In this document: positions 25,494-35,118 of the stretch, piece after piece | Layout: the number at the start of each line of letters is the position of its first letter | Position numbering within the stretch: the first letter of the stretch is position 1 | Assembly (NCBI GenBank): GCA_963769255.1 | Contig: CAVYKV010000003.1 | Location: 186,001 to 250,000, forward strand | Source: JAKACA01 sp963769255 | Lineage (GTDB): Bacteria; Actinomycetota; Acidimicrobiia; Acidimicrobiales; Bog-793 | Direction: 5' to 3' | DNA: 64,000 bases | Position numbers and translations under genes: made by a program | The notes under the pieces: generated by a model | Seen by the model: the letters and a program-made list of their open reading frames with translations, nothing else | What the model was told of the DNA's origin: nothing | The model's database searches: none

Positions 25494-26673
25494 ATGACGG
25501 CAGTGCACCGTCGTCATGGTCGGCGTGGAGACTCCGGGAGAGTCGCGGCGTGGATAGTCCTGGCATGTACTCTCCTGTGCGGGCTGCTGCTCGCGCTTGC
25601 TACGGCCGGCCCGGCTACGGCTTCGGGAATTCGCTCCGGCGTCCGACACGCACCCAGGCGAGCGAGTACGACGCCGTCACCTAACTGTGTTGGAATTGAC
25701 ACGTACGCGGTCAGCGAGGAGGAACTCACGGCCTGTGGCGATGAAGTAGCGCCGCTGACGTCGGTCACCGCGGACCCGATCGTCGGAGATGTAGTCACGG
25801 ACTATAACTACGACGTCTACGGCCGCACGGACACCCTCACAGTTCCGTCGTCGTCCTTCGATCCCCTGACAGTATCGAATCTCGTGCTGGAGAGGCTCGG
25901 CGTGCCTGACCGACCTAGTGAGACTGACAGTTCTGCATACAACGCGTGGGTCAGTCGCTATGGGAGTTTGAGCGCAGCCTCCTGGGCAACGCCACCACCG
26001 TATGATGTGATAGCAACAGCCGCTCCCAGCGCTGGAGGTACTGAGTACTCACCTATCTGGGTAGGTTACTTCGATTCACCCGGGTCCAATATAACGGAGA
26101 GCGGTGCCGTCTGGCCCGAACCTACACCCCACTCCTCAGGATGCCAAGATGACGCAATATTTACCTGGGCAGGCCTGAGTGGAATCAATGTCATAACACT
26201 TGAACAGGCTGGCACGGCATACGGCGTGGCGGGTATAGGCAATCACCAAGGCTGGAGTGAGTTTCTGCCGGATCAGCCGAGCGTGATACCTCGTAACATC
26301 TACGCCACGGGAGGTTAAGACTTCGGTTCCTATGTCGCTTTTCAAACGGGCTCGCAGCACTATTGGTTCGATTGGAGTCTCGAGAACTTCTATACGAATA
26401 CGTCGGTATCTGGGGTCTATACGCCTAGCAAATACGGGGCTCGATACGGCAGAGGCGATCATCGAGCGACCAGGCAGCTACAACCTGATGAACTTCTCAA
26501 CAGTTCAGTTTCTGGCGGCAGATGAGATACAGAACACCACGGATTACGACGCTTATACCAGTCCGACAGCTTTGGACATGTCCGCTGGTGGTACAACCTT
26601 TGCGACCGCTCAGGGTTATGGTACGTATGCCGGTGACTCCACCTGGAACGACACGCAGCACCATTGTGACTGA
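25494..26673 (+). pseudogene. Secreted glutamic-peptidase-like (G1/eqolisin type) gene, interrupted
   Basis: The open part encodes a signal peptide (VAAWIVLACTLLCGLLLALA, residues 18-37) and a secreted beta-rich domain containing DDAIFTWAGLSGIN. An in-frame TAA at 26316 stops it after 275 codons, yet the same frame goes on sensibly (DFGSYVAFQTGSQHYWFDW ... YTPSKY). After a shift near 26435 another frame completes it with DTAEAIIERPGSYNLMNFS, which resembles the SAEWIVE block of G1 peptidases. Two lesions make it a likely pseudogene. Base composition is more AT-rich than the island average, suggesting a separate origin. Confidence 0.6.
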
Positions 26674-26714
26674 TAACTCAGGTTGAGGCTGTTGCACTGA
26701 TAAGAGGTTTGGCC

Positions 26715-27245
26715 ATGCTAATTCGGTCAGGTCAAAGAGGGGGACTGCTCGCTGCGACTGTGCTAATCTTATCGGTTGCTGCGTGCTCCACGCCAAGTGT
26801 GCAGAGCCATACCGCCGGTCAGCCACCAAGTAGCCGAGTGTCCTGCGTGGCAGTAGGTACGCGAGTTATGCCGATTGTTCCGGATATAGGGTCGCTCACG
26901 ACGGTGAATGTCACTCGCGGTAGTGTCGTCGTTTTGGAAGTAATGGAACCAGAAGCAGCTATGACTAATTCTCGTGCGCAACCCTTTCCGTGGTTATCGC
27001 CGGCTTCATCGTCCTCGCGGGTGCTAGTTCGGTCAGAGTTGTGCGAGCAGCCATCGAGTGGTGCGGCTCCAGCGACGCTTCCTGTACAGTACGCGTACTT
27101 TCGGGCCATTTCTCAGGGCATGGCAACAGTTACGGCGCCTGTGTCGCCGAGCTGGGCGCATGCGCCTAAGAGCTGCGAGCTTGACAAGCCTCGGCCACAA
27201 TGTCTCCATATCTCAGCCCTTCGAGTAAGGGTTGTTGTTGGCTGA
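26715..27245 (+). CDS. Small secreted lipoprotein, unknown
   Basis: A 176-residue protein with a lipoprotein signal peptide (GGLLAATVLILSVAAC, lipobox LSVAAC at about residue 22). The mature part is about 150 residues and beta-rich; its end YFRAISQGMATVTAP resembles all-beta secreted domains. The ATG was preferred to a TTG six bases upstream. It follows the peptidase-like pseudogene in the same AT-richer patch. Confidence 0.6.
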   Translation: MLIRSGQRGGLLAATVLILSVAACSTPSVQSHTAGQPPSSRVSCVAVGTRVMPIVPDIGSLTTVNVTRGSVVVLEVMEPEAAMTNSRAQPFPWLSPASSSSRVLVRSELCEQPSSGAAPATLPVQYAYFRAISQGMATVTAPVSPSWAHAPKSCELDKPRPQCLHISALRVRVVVG

Positions 27246-27445
27246 GTGCGGCTCGATGGTGGCGTCGGGTCAACCTGAGCCGAGCCCGGTTCGCGTATCC
27301 GCGATCCGCAGTCCGTGTTACGACAAGGCTGGCTGATCGGACAGGAGGCTCTCAGGCACGAGGCTCGCGACCTACGCAGCGCTCGGAGTTGTCTCCGCGA
27401 ATCCGTTTGGTTCCGGCTCGCTCAGTCCGGTCCGGATGAGGCGAA

Positions 27446-28619
27446 CTAGCGACGGGGCAGATCCTTGGCCTTGGATCGGAGCACGTGAGCACGATGCTCC
27501 AGCTCGGCGAAGTTCGAATAGGAGATCGTCTTCTCCACCGATCCGGACGGTGCGCGAACCGCCGTCCGCGTTGCAGCAGGTCCGCCCTCATGTGGGAAGC
27601 GGAACGTTGGCCGAATCACGTCTCGGTGCTCGACGCGGATCTCGGCGACAAGGTTCTGAATGAACGCTTTCACGCTGGCGCGTGGGCCAGCCGAGAGCGC
27701 GTGCTCAACACATTGGCGCAGTTCGGCCAATTCGATCGGCGTAGGAGCGCGCTGCTCGCCCGCCTGAAGGAGTTCATTCAGTTCTTCCTGTCGACTGCGA
27801 AGGTTGGCTGCTCGCGACGCCAGTGCCCGAACTCGTTCACCGCATGTCGTTTCCGTGAGGTTTCCGTTCTCGAAGGCGGACAGGTAGCGCTCGATCGCAC
27901 GCTCGATCTTCGCCAGCTCACCGACCACGCTGGCGACCTCGGCCTCGACGCGTCGGCGACCCGCCCCGCTGCGAGCCTGAGCGCGTCTGGCCGCTTCCTC
28001 GAAGAGGTCGGTACGTCCGTACGTGTCGATCAGCGCGGCGACGACCGCCTTGTCGAGGGCGTCGGCCGGCAGCCGCGGTGCGCGGCACGCGTGGCTACCA
28101 CTGCGCTGGCGCGAGGCGCATGTGTAGTACCGGTACGTGCCGTTCCTTCCGGTCGCCGCTGTTCCGGTGAAGTGCCTGCCGCAGGAGTCGCAGACGACGA
28201 GGCCGGTCAGCAGATAGTCCGAACTGTTCGAGGCGCGCTTGGAGATGTCCTCGCCGCGTTCGAGCAGAAGCGCCTGCGCAGCGTTGAACAACTCCGTGCT
28301 GACGAGCGGCGGATGAGTCGATGGGTGCCATGGGCCTCGGAAGTGCACCTCACCTAGGTAGGTGCGGTTCCGGATGACGTTCAGGACCGCCTTGTAGGAC
28401 CACGGCCTACCCGCTCTCGTTCGGTCGGTTGCCGGACTCGTTCAGCCAGTTGGCGATGGCGTGGCTGCCGAGCCGGCCGTTCACGTAGCGATCGAATATC
28501 ACGCTGACGAGAGGTGCCTCCGCCTCGTCGACGACGAGTCGGCCTTCGCCTTTCACGAGGCGGTAGCCGTATGGGTCTCGTCCACCGCACCAGCCGCCTA
28601 GCGCGGCCTTGCGCTCCAT
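27446..28619 (-). pseudogene. Serine recombinase lacking its catalytic domain, with a frame break
   Basis: The 3' 900 bp give a zinc-ribbon recombinase C-terminus (VVCDSCGRHFTGT ... GTYRYYTC) with a coiled-coil (RVEAEVASVVGELAKIERAIERYL). A second frame at 28407-28619 supplies the preceding recombinase-domain piece (GGRDPYGYRLVKGEGRLVVD ... FDRYVNGRLGSHAIANWLN). A shift near 28410 separates them, and no N-terminal catalytic region exists: the gene is cut where an IS21-type istB fragment begins. It is a different lineage from the three module recombinases. Confidence 0.8.
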
Positions 28620-28636
28620 GCCGGCGATGACCCTGT

Positions 28637-29029
28637 CTTGGTCACCAGGCCTGCCGGCGCGGGTACGCCGTCGCCTTCACGAAGACCTCGCGCCTTCTGG
28701 CCGACCTGGCCGGTGGCCATGCCGACAGGACCTGGGAGACGCGTCTTCGGCGCTGGGCGCGCCCGAACGTCTTGATCTTGGACGACTTCGCCATGCGAGA
28801 GCTGACGCCGACACAGTCCGACGACCTCTACGAGCTTGTCACCGAGAGGGCCGGGCGCAGCGTGATCATCACGGCGAACCGGGCGGCCAAGGACTGGTAC
28901 TCGCTGTTCCCAAATGCGGTTGTCGCCGAGTCGATCCTCGATCGCCTCGTCAACACGGCCCACCACCTCGAGATGCAGGGTCGCAGCTACAGGCCGAACA
29001 AACGGCCCGGCGCGAAGGACAAGTCGTGA
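28637..29029 (+). pseudogene. istB: istB fragment (IS21-family helper ATPase), N-terminus missing
   Basis: The frame reads LGHQACRRGYAVAFTKTSRLL and ARPNVLILDDFAMRELTPTQ (Walker B LILDDF), then SVIITANRAAKDWYSLFP, all typical of IstB. The Walker A region is absent: the fragment starts at the junction with the recombinase remnant. The stop overlaps the next start as GTGA. Confidence 0.85.
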
Positions 29030-29361
29030 TCACCTCGAGCTGTCAAGCGGTTGGGTGCACGAACGAGGTAGCCCAGACGAGCACGAGGGGGAGGCCCGCC
29101 CTGTACTGCTCGCCGGCATGCCGCCCGTCTTCGCACAAGCGCCGCTCGGCACGGCTGCTCAGCGTCGAGATCGGCCACGAGCCGACGGAGCCTGGGTCGC
29201 GGCCGATCGGACGCGTCTGGTTCGTGCAACTGGGCGACGGAACAACGAACGTCGTAGTGGCGTCAGGGCTCGGCCGCCCGTCAGCCGACCATCTCGCCGG
29301 TCAGCTCAGCGAGCTGCTCGGGCGGGGCGACCAACGGGCGAAGGGAGGTGTCGTCGAGTAG
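29026..29361 (+). CDS. Small Cys-rich protein downstream of istB
   Basis: A 111-residue protein with a putative zinc-binding N-terminus (CQAVGCTNEV ... LYCSPACRPSSHKRR) and a short beta-rich C-terminal part. It overlaps istB by GTGA, so it was probably a third gene of this IS21-type element. The function is unknown. Confidence 0.55.
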   Translation: MITSSCQAVGCTNEVAQTSTRGRPALYCSPACRPSSHKRRSARLLSVEIGHEPTEPGSRPIGRVWFVQLGDGTTNVVVASGLGRPSADHLAGQLSELLGRGDQRAKGGVVE

Positions 29362-29380
29362 AACAACAAACGGAGCCCGG

Positions 29381-29430
29381 TAGGGAATTCCGTGAACTTT
29401 CCGCTAGGGAATAACGGCGGCGTCGACACT
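29381..29430. repeat. Probable right end of the IS21-type element
   Basis: Two copies of TAGGGAAT (29381 and 29405, 24 bp apart) lie close to a CGACA-type end shortly after the last IS21-like gene. IS21 elements carry short multiple repeats at their ends. No matching left end is present. Confidence 0.4.
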
Positions 29431-29985
29431 CCGGCCCGGGTGCACGAAAACCCCGTCGTTTCTCGCCCGTCCGTGTCGTTCTAGGACGAGAAGACTCCGG
29501 TAACAGGATTGAGGCTACCAGAACCGCCGAGGGGCCAATTAAACTCAATCGCCAACCCGAGCGAGGCCACGGCAGTCTACGAGGGAGTCGGGATGCAGGT
29601 CATCAATGGATGGGACCCTTGGGAGCGCACGTCGACCCAGCAGCCATGACAGCTCGCCTTTCTGACGCCGGCCGGTCAGCTCGCTGTTGCCGCATGCGGG
29701 TTTGTAGCAACTTTGGCCGTTTTCACGCACCATGAAGCCTCATCAGTCGCCCAGCGCGGGCCCGAGAAGCCGCGAGGGTCACCGGTGGCCAATCCTCGGC
29801 GAGACGACCGAACAAAGTCGTCTACGCCTGTCGCTGGCTTCTGCAGAGCAGACGCTTGTTGCTGGACGACAGTCGAGACGAGACCAGGCGCGACGTCGAC
29901 GATGTTCAATACGAACACATCTGGCTCTGAGATGGCTCGCCCAGTGTGCTCGCAGATCGCAACTGATGTGCTAACATTATGCGAC
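29431..29985. other. No gene recognised
   Basis: A 555-bp interval between the IS21 remnant and the VapBC pair. Open frames here lack family features or starts with a Shine-Dalgarno. The last 30 bp before the antitoxin ATG contain TAACATTAT, a possible -10 region for that operon. Confidence 0.5.
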
Positions 29986-30207
29986 ATGCGGACGATCTAC
30001 CTGCGCAATGTGCCCGACGAAGTTGTTGAGCGACTGGAACGGCTGGCCGCCCGTGACCGGATGTCAGTGGCGGCGGTGGCGGTGAGGGAACTGGAGGAGG
30101 TGTCGCGCCGAGTGGACAACCCGGTGCTGCTTGGTGCCCTCCCTGACCTGGATATCGATCCGGCCGCAGTCCTCGCCGACCTGGACGTGGGGCGATCCGA
30201 GAGATGA
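29986..30207 (+). CDS. VapB-type antitoxin (FitA/RHH-like)
   Basis: A 73-residue protein opening with MRTIYLRNVPDEVVERLERLA, a ribbon-helix-helix start of the FitA/VapB kind, and a flexible acidic tail that would wrap the toxin. Its stop overlaps the toxin start (ATGA). An in-frame GTG further upstream is ignored because the RHH begins exactly at this ATG. Confidence 0.85.
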   Translation: MRTIYLRNVPDEVVERLERLAARDRMSVAAVAVRELEEVSRRVDNPVLLGALPDLDIDPAAVLADLDVGRSER

Positions 30208-30587
30208 TCGTTGTCGACGCGTCGGCGGCGATCTCGGCGCTGCTCAACGCCGGCCCTGCTCGCCGGTCACTGGCATCCGAACAGCTGCATGTTCCTCACC
30301 TGATCGACTCAGAGGTCGCCAACGCGCTCCGTCGCGGGGTCGCTGCCTCGCGGATCGAGCCTGACGCTGCATGGATTGCGCTCGACCAGTGGCGGCGACT
30401 TGGAATGGCGCGATATGGCGTGATCAATCTGTTGGAACGCGTCTGGGAACTCCGCGAGAACCTGTCTGCCTACGACGCTTCCTATGTTGCGTTGGCCGAG
30501 TCACTCGAGTGCGCGCTGCTGACGGCTGACGCCCGGCTCGGTCGAGCCCCGGGACTCCGCTGTCCGGTGACCGTGGTCCCTCGGTAG
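30204..30587 (+). CDS. vapC: VapC-type PIN-domain toxin
   Basis: A 127-residue PIN domain with the expected acidic residues: Asp5 (VVDASAAISAL), a Glu in DSEVANAL, Asp in LSAYDASYVALAE and Asp in LLTADARL. VapC toxins are Mg-dependent RNases acting on tRNA or rRNA. It is coupled to the antitoxin by a 4-nt overlap. This is the first of two VapBC pairs in the window. Confidence 0.88.
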   Translation: MIVVDASAAISALLNAGPARRSLASEQLHVPHLIDSEVANALRRGVAASRIEPDAAWIALDQWRRLGMARYGVINLLERVWELRENLSAYDASYVALAESLECALLTADARLGRAPGLRCPVTVVPR

Positions 30588-30663
30588 CGGGGGCTTGAGT
30601 ACTGAGGGAGGGTTCATCGGGAGCCAGCTTCATGTCCAGCTGGGTGCTGGGCCAGGGCATTCA

Positions 30664-32424
30664 TTACTCGGAGCAGGCGAGGGCTGGCGAAGCGTTCCGC
30701 GGCAAGGATGTCCTCGGACTCGCGTTGGCCCCTGGCTCGCGATCCGTCCGTGCCATCCAGCGGCCATCCCGCGCCCGCCGCCGTTCAGCCGGCGTTCGCC
30801 GTCGTGTGGATAACTCGATGACCTGCCGTGATGGTCCGCCACCGTCCGCCTGAATCCGCCACAAACACGTTCGCAACGTGGAAGTCGGCGGTTCGAGTCC
30901 GCTCACCTCCACAAGATCTCCGTATTCGAACCCTGACGCGCCAAAGAGCACGTCGAAGGGCTCGTGGCAAGCATAGGCGGCGACCTTCCCATCGCGGATC
31001 TCGATGCGCTTGAACACGGCCTGGTTGAACCGGCGCCGCGTCGGCGCTGAGGCTCGCGCGTACGCCTTGGCGCAGTTGGTGGCGAAGCGCAACGCCGTCT
31101 CGAGGATCTCCTGCCACTCGGCGAGATGGGCGTCGACGGCTGTGAGCCTCTCCTCGGCGCCGCGGATGTCGGTGGCGATGCGCGCCTGCTCGGCCTTCAG
31201 CACGCCGACGTCGATCGCCCCGGCGTAGTAGGCGTCGAGCAGCTTGCGCCGCTCGGTCTCGGTCTTGGCGAGCTTGCGCGTCAGGAACTCCCGCTCGGCC
31301 GAGTTGTGGTGCTGGCGGGCGGTGATCTCGGCCTCCAGCTCCTCGCGGAGACGAGCGAGCCAGGACTTGGGGAGCTGGATCTGCTCGTAGAGCTGCTCCA
31401 TCTGTGCCTCAAGGTCGCCGGCCGCGACGTACGGCTCCTTGCAACCGGTCGGGTTCCGGTTCTTCTGGCCGAGGCAGTAGAGGTACTCGTAGCGGCCTTT
31501 CGAGAGCTGCACCGAGAGCCCGCGCCCGCAGACACCGCAGAAGAGCGTGCCCTTCAAGTAGTGGTTGTGGCGGCGCTCGCGCGTCCCGCGGGCGGCGCGG
31601 GCCGCAAGGAGATCCTGCACGCGGTTGAACGTGGCCGTGTCGACGAGCGGCTCGTGCAGCCCCGGGTATTCGACGCCGTCCCAGCAGACGATCCCGGCGT
31701 AGGCCTTGTTGGAGAGGACGTCCGCCAGCGCCGAGATGCCGATCGGACCGACCGGGCGATCGCGCCGCCCGCGGTTGCGGAGGCCCCGGTGTGCCAGCTC
31801 TGCGGCGAGGCGCTCGATCGTCCATTCGCCTGTGCCGTACAGCTCGAAGGCGGCTGATATGAGCGATGCGCGCTCGGCGTCGGGCACGATGTGGGCGACC
31901 TGGCGCCCGCCGATGCACTCGCGGACGTTCAGGTACCCGAGCGGGGCGGCGTGCGGCCAGCCGCCCATCTTCGCCTTCTGGCTCATGCCCTTTCTGATCT
32001 CCGAGGCAAGGTTCGCGGAGTAGAACTCGGCCATCAGTGCGTGGATGCCCTCGACGAGACGACCCGAGGCGGTCTCCTCCAGGTTCTCGGTCACCGAGAC
32101 GAGCGAGGCGTTGCGACGCCGGAGGAGCGCCCGGATGGCGACATGGTCCTCGAGGTTGCGGGCGAGGCGGTCGACCTTGTGGACGACGACGGCATCGACG
32201 TCGCCGTCCTCGGCGATGCGGGCGAGCATCGCCTGCAGCTGCGGCCGGTCGGCCGAGCGGGCCGACTCGCCCCGGTCGGAGTACTCGTCGACGAGCTCCC
32301 AGCCCTGGTCGCGGATGTGGCGCACGCAGGCCTCACGCTGGGCGGGGATCGAGAAGCCCTCCTCGCCGAGGCCGTTCTCGGCCTGCTCCTTGGTCGAGAC
32401 CCGCAGGTAGATCACACAGCGCAT
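30664..32424 (-). CDS. Large serine recombinase 3 (module copy B)
   Basis: A 586-residue recombinase almost identical to recombinase 2 over the first 500 residues. The end differs: DLVEVSGLEPPTSTLRT is the antisense of the orphan tRNA half, followed by about 65 residues read from flanking DNA. Such read-through tails are expected when the gene's 3' end sits on the attachment site. The start is the ATG with AAGGAG upstream, as in copy A. It may be active: the catalytic and zinc-ribbon residues are intact. Confidence 0.9.
   Translation of the reverse strand: MRCVIYLRVSTKEQAENGLGEEGFSIPAQREACVRHIRDQGWELVDEYSDRGESARSADRPQLQAMLARIAEDGDVDAVVVHKVDRLARNLEDHVAIRALLRRRNASLVSVTENLEETASGRLVEGIHALMAEFYSANLASEIRKGMSQKAKMGGWPHAAPLGYLNVRECIGGRQVAHIVPDAERASLISAAFELYGTGEWTIERLAAELAHRGLRNRGRRDRPVGPIGISALADVLSNKAYAGIVCWDGVEYPGLHEPLVDTATFNRVQDLLAARAARGTRERRHNHYLKGTLFCGVCGRGLSVQLSKGRYEYLYCLGQKNRNPTGCKEPYVAAGDLEAQMEQLYEQIQLPKSWLARLREELEAEITARQHHNSAEREFLTRKLAKTETERRKLLDAYYAGAIDVGVLKAEQARIATDIRGAEERLTAVDAHLAEWQEILETALRFATNCAKAYARASAPTRRRFNQAVFKRIEIRDGKVAAYACHEPFDVLFGASGFEYGDLVEVSGLEPPTSTLRTCLWRIQADGGGPSRQVIELSTRRRTPAERRRARDGRWMARTDREPGANASPRTSLPRNASPALACSE
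30866..30912 (+). repeat. Orphan tRNA 3' half (attachment-site scar) at module B
   Basis: Anticodon stem CACG/CGTG with loop TTCGCAA, variable region, T arm GGCGG-TTCGAGT-CCGCT, acceptor strand CACCTCC and discriminator A, then CA. There is no 5' half. The anticodon would read CGC (Ala) if the loop is complete; the isotype is uncertain because the CACCTCC acceptor has no partner here. The direct repeat B begins exactly at the discriminator base, so this is the attachment scar of the module B element. Confidence 0.8.
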
Positions 32425-32495
32425 GGCGTCAGGCTCCTTCTGTTCACGTCCGTCCATGAGGGCTCCTTCCGTCGAGGATCGCAAGTCGGTCCCGT

Positions 32496-33419
32496 TCAAC
32501 CCGCCTCCTCTTCCCAGTTGCCGGTCGTGCGGTAACGGGCGGCTCTCGCCAGTCGGCCCGCCGAAGCAGCCGAGCGGGGCCAGTTGACGAGCTCGGCGAG
32601 GCGCAAGCGGGTCCCGTCGGCGCCGAGAGGCGACCAGACGGCCTCTGCCGGGCGGAGGGCGCCGGCCTGGCTGGTCGTGGCGGCCGCCACGCCTTCGCCG
32701 GCGAGGGCCGAACGTGCGCCGGCCTCCCGGCGCGGGCCGGGAACGACGACGAGCAGCCAGAACGGGACCCCCCAGGCTGACTCGAGGCGGGCGTAGTCCG
32801 CCGCCTTGTCGGTCAGGCGCCGGAGCGGCTCGGTGCCGCGGTCGTACTCGAGGCAGAAGGCGACCTCGGCGTCCCCCTCTCGCCAGAGACCGAGCCCGTC
32901 GGGCGGACGACCTCGCCGAGGAGCGCCTTGCAGTGGGCCTCGCCCCACCACGTCACGAGCTCCGCATCGGGAAGCCGGCGGGCGGCGGCCACGAGCCGTA
33001 CGAAGACGTCGTTGGCGCCGACGACATGGGAGAGGCGCTGGCTCGTGGGGATCGACAGCGCCTGGTCGGTGCGCCAGCGGATCTTCACTTCGCGGTCCGC
33101 GTTCGTCGTTCGCCATCACGGCGACGACGAGGGCGCCGAGGCGGTCGAGCACGTAGCGGTATTCGCCGTCGCGCCCGTTGCGCAAGGGTCGGAAGCGTTC
33201 TACGAGGCGCAGTTCGTAAAGGCGCGTCATCCGGTGCTGGGCGGTGTTCAGGTCGCTGAAGAACATGGCATGGACCTGGCTGGTGGTGAGCACCCGATGC
33301 CAACAGACAAGACGGAGGATCTCCCTGTCCCTGTCGGTGAGCGACGATGCCACGTCCATGACCAGCCTGTCCGTGACCCGCCCCGGCCGCCCACGGCGAT
33401 GGGAACGAAGCGCACTCAT
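32496..33419 (-). CDS. Second Replic_Relax-like gene of module B, with two compensating frame breaks
   Basis: Identical in layout to 20975-21898, including both frame breaks, so these predate the duplication or arise from the same systematic sequence error. The middle of the native protein lies in the other frame (around 32890-33110). Confidence 0.7.
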   Translation of the reverse strand: MSALRSHRRGRPGRVTDRLVMDVASSLTDRDREILRLVCWHRVLTTSQVHAMFFSDLNTAQHRMTRLYELRLVERFRPLRNGRDGEYRYVLDRLGALVVAVMANDERGPRSEDPLAHRPGAVDPHEPAPLPCRRRQRRLRTARGRRPPASRCGARDVVGRGPLQGAPRRGRPPDGLGLWREGDAEVAFCLEYDRGTEPLRRLTDKAADYARLESAWGVPFWLLVVVPGPRREAGARSALAGEGVAAATTSQAGALRPAEAVWSPLGADGTRLRLAELVNWPRSAASAGRLARAARYRTTGNWEEEAG

Positions 33420-34009
33420 GAAGAAAGACCCAAGTAGTCGGAGTCGACCACTGGCGGGGGTGAACGGCGCCCTTGCTGGAGGGACGCGACCTGAGACCCC
33501 GTCCGATCAGGAGTGGCGGGAGATGCGCCCCCCGAAACGACCACCGATGCGTCGGGCGAAACGAGCCCTCGATTTGCCATCGGCAAGGTGAAGTGCGGGG
33601 TCCCGAGAGGATCCCGCCGCTCGGCGCAGACCTCGGCCGCCAGGCACACGAGCGCCCGCGCCAGCGGCCTGAGCGCGTCTGCCGGTGGCGGTCCAGCTGC
33701 ACGAGGTCGTCGCACACCTCGACGGCGGGCGGGCTCCCCTCCCTCCCCGGTGCCGTGCTCGTTACCCGGTTGGTGCTTGGTGTGCCGGCCACAGGCGGAA
33801 GGTGCGCTATGTCGTTCGCCGCGAGCGCGCGAACCCCGCGAACGTGCCTCCCCGCCGGCTTGCGGATGGTGACTGTCTCGGCGTGATCGTTCTTGCGGAT
33901 GCTGAAGGTGCTGGTCGTCACGGCCTGCCGGGTGCCGAGGGGGAACGTCGTCGCCCGGAGGCAAGCGCTCACCGGGTGCGGGGCCGCGGTACACGGACGG
34001 GCGCGTCAT
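33416..34009 (-). CDS. Linker ORF of module B
   Basis: Copy of the module A linker (21895-22488), with ATGA overlaps at both ends and the same ALRPLARALV C-terminal helix. The alternative, IR(K)-containing frame starts at 33972. Confidence 0.45.
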   Translation of the reverse strand: MTRPSVYRGPAPGERLPPGDDVPPRHPAGRDDQHLQHPQERSRRDSHHPQAGGEARSRGSRARGERHSAPSACGRHTKHQPGNEHGTGEGGEPARRRGVRRPRAAGPPPADALRPLARALVCLAAEVCAERRDPLGTPHFTLPMANRGLVSPDASVVVSGGASPATPDRTGSQVASLQQGRRSPPPVVDSDYLGLSS

Positions 34010-34929
34010 CCGCGCACCGCCCGCGCCTCGCAGAGGACCTCGGCGAGCCGGCGCCGACGCCGGCAGGATGGAGTGCGCCACAGCGCGTCGGTGGCGAGCG
34101 CAGCCGGGCGGGGTTCGGCGACGCCGACGGTGATCCGCTGCAGCGCGGCCTCGACGGCTCCGGCGCCGAGCCGGCGGACGGCCGCTGCATCCGGGAGCTC
34201 CTCGCTCGCTGCGAGCACCGATGCGGCGCCTCGGGCTGTCCGGGCGAGGAGGACGAGCGCCGGGAGCGGCTGCGGGTGCTCGAGCGATGTGAGGTAGCTG
34301 GCGAAGCGGCCAAGGAGGCCGACGAGCCTCACGGTCGGCAGACGATCGAAACGGGCCACGACCAGTGCGGTTGCAGCCTGGCCGCGCCCGGCGAGCACCA
34401 CCGTCAACTTCGCTTCCGCCGGCAATACACGGACGGTACCGGAGCGTGCGTCGTGGTACTCGATGCCCGCGTGGAACCGCTGCCAGCCATGGAGCTGCAG
34501 GCCGCCCTGCTCGCCCTTGCCACCGACTGAGAGCCACAGCTCGTTGAGGAGGGCCGTCGCTCTCACGCCGGCCGGGTCCTCGCTCCAGGCCACCGGGTGC
34601 TCGGCGCCGGTCGCTGCGACGCCGAAGCCAGTCAACCAGCAGTGATAGGGGCTCGTCCCGATCGTGGCCTCGGGGCGGAGCCGGTTGCCGAAGCCGCCCC
34701 GGTAGAGGCAGCCGAGTCGGTGCTGCACGGTGCGTTCTGGAAGAGCGAGGAGGCGCACCAGCTGGGTCGTGGTGAGCACCTCGTGCTCGGCCAGCAGCGT
34801 GAGGATGTGCTTGTCGGTGATGTTGGGCTGCCTCCGTGAAGGCAGCTCCGGAGACGATGGGTATGGGAAAGGTGGCGAGCAGCTGCCGGGGCGCGGCGAC
34901 ACTGCCTTTGACGTGGGGAGTTGTTGCAT
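34006..34929 (-). CDS. First Replic_Relax-like gene of module B
   Basis: Same 307-residue protein as 22485-23408, with one substitution that I noticed (RFHAGIEYH in place of RFRAGIEYH). First gene of module B. Confidence 0.8.
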   Translation of the reverse strand: MQQLPTSKAVSPRPGSCSPPFPYPSSPELPSRRQPNITDKHILTLLAEHEVLTTTQLVRLLALPERTVQHRLGCLYRGGFGNRLRPEATIGTSPYHCWLTGFGVAATGAEHPVAWSEDPAGVRATALLNELWLSVGGKGEQGGLQLHGWQRFHAGIEYHDARSGTVRVLPAEAKLTVVLAGRGQAATALVVARFDRLPTVRLVGLLGRFASYLTSLEHPQPLPALVLLARTARGAASVLAASEELPDAAAVRRLGAGAVEAALQRITVGVAEPRPAALATDALWRTPSCRRRRRLAEVLCEARAVRG

Positions 34930-35118
34930 GGTGTGTAGCCCGTCGGCCGGCGCCCACCCCGAGAGGGAGGACCTTGTACCTCCATCCCGTCACGAAGTCA
35001 AGCAAGTTCGGAGGTTTTTCTTTCGGCTGCGCGAAAGCATCGTGACGTCGAAGTCCGCCTCGGGTCCCACGGTTGCTCACCTCGCCCGAATAGCCTCGCG
35101 ACCTGGTGGCTCCACCTC

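Noticed and set aside
26316..26318. In-frame TAA considered as a recoded codon
   Set aside because: TAA is not known to be recoded in such hosts, and a second lesion follows; simple inactivation is the better reading.
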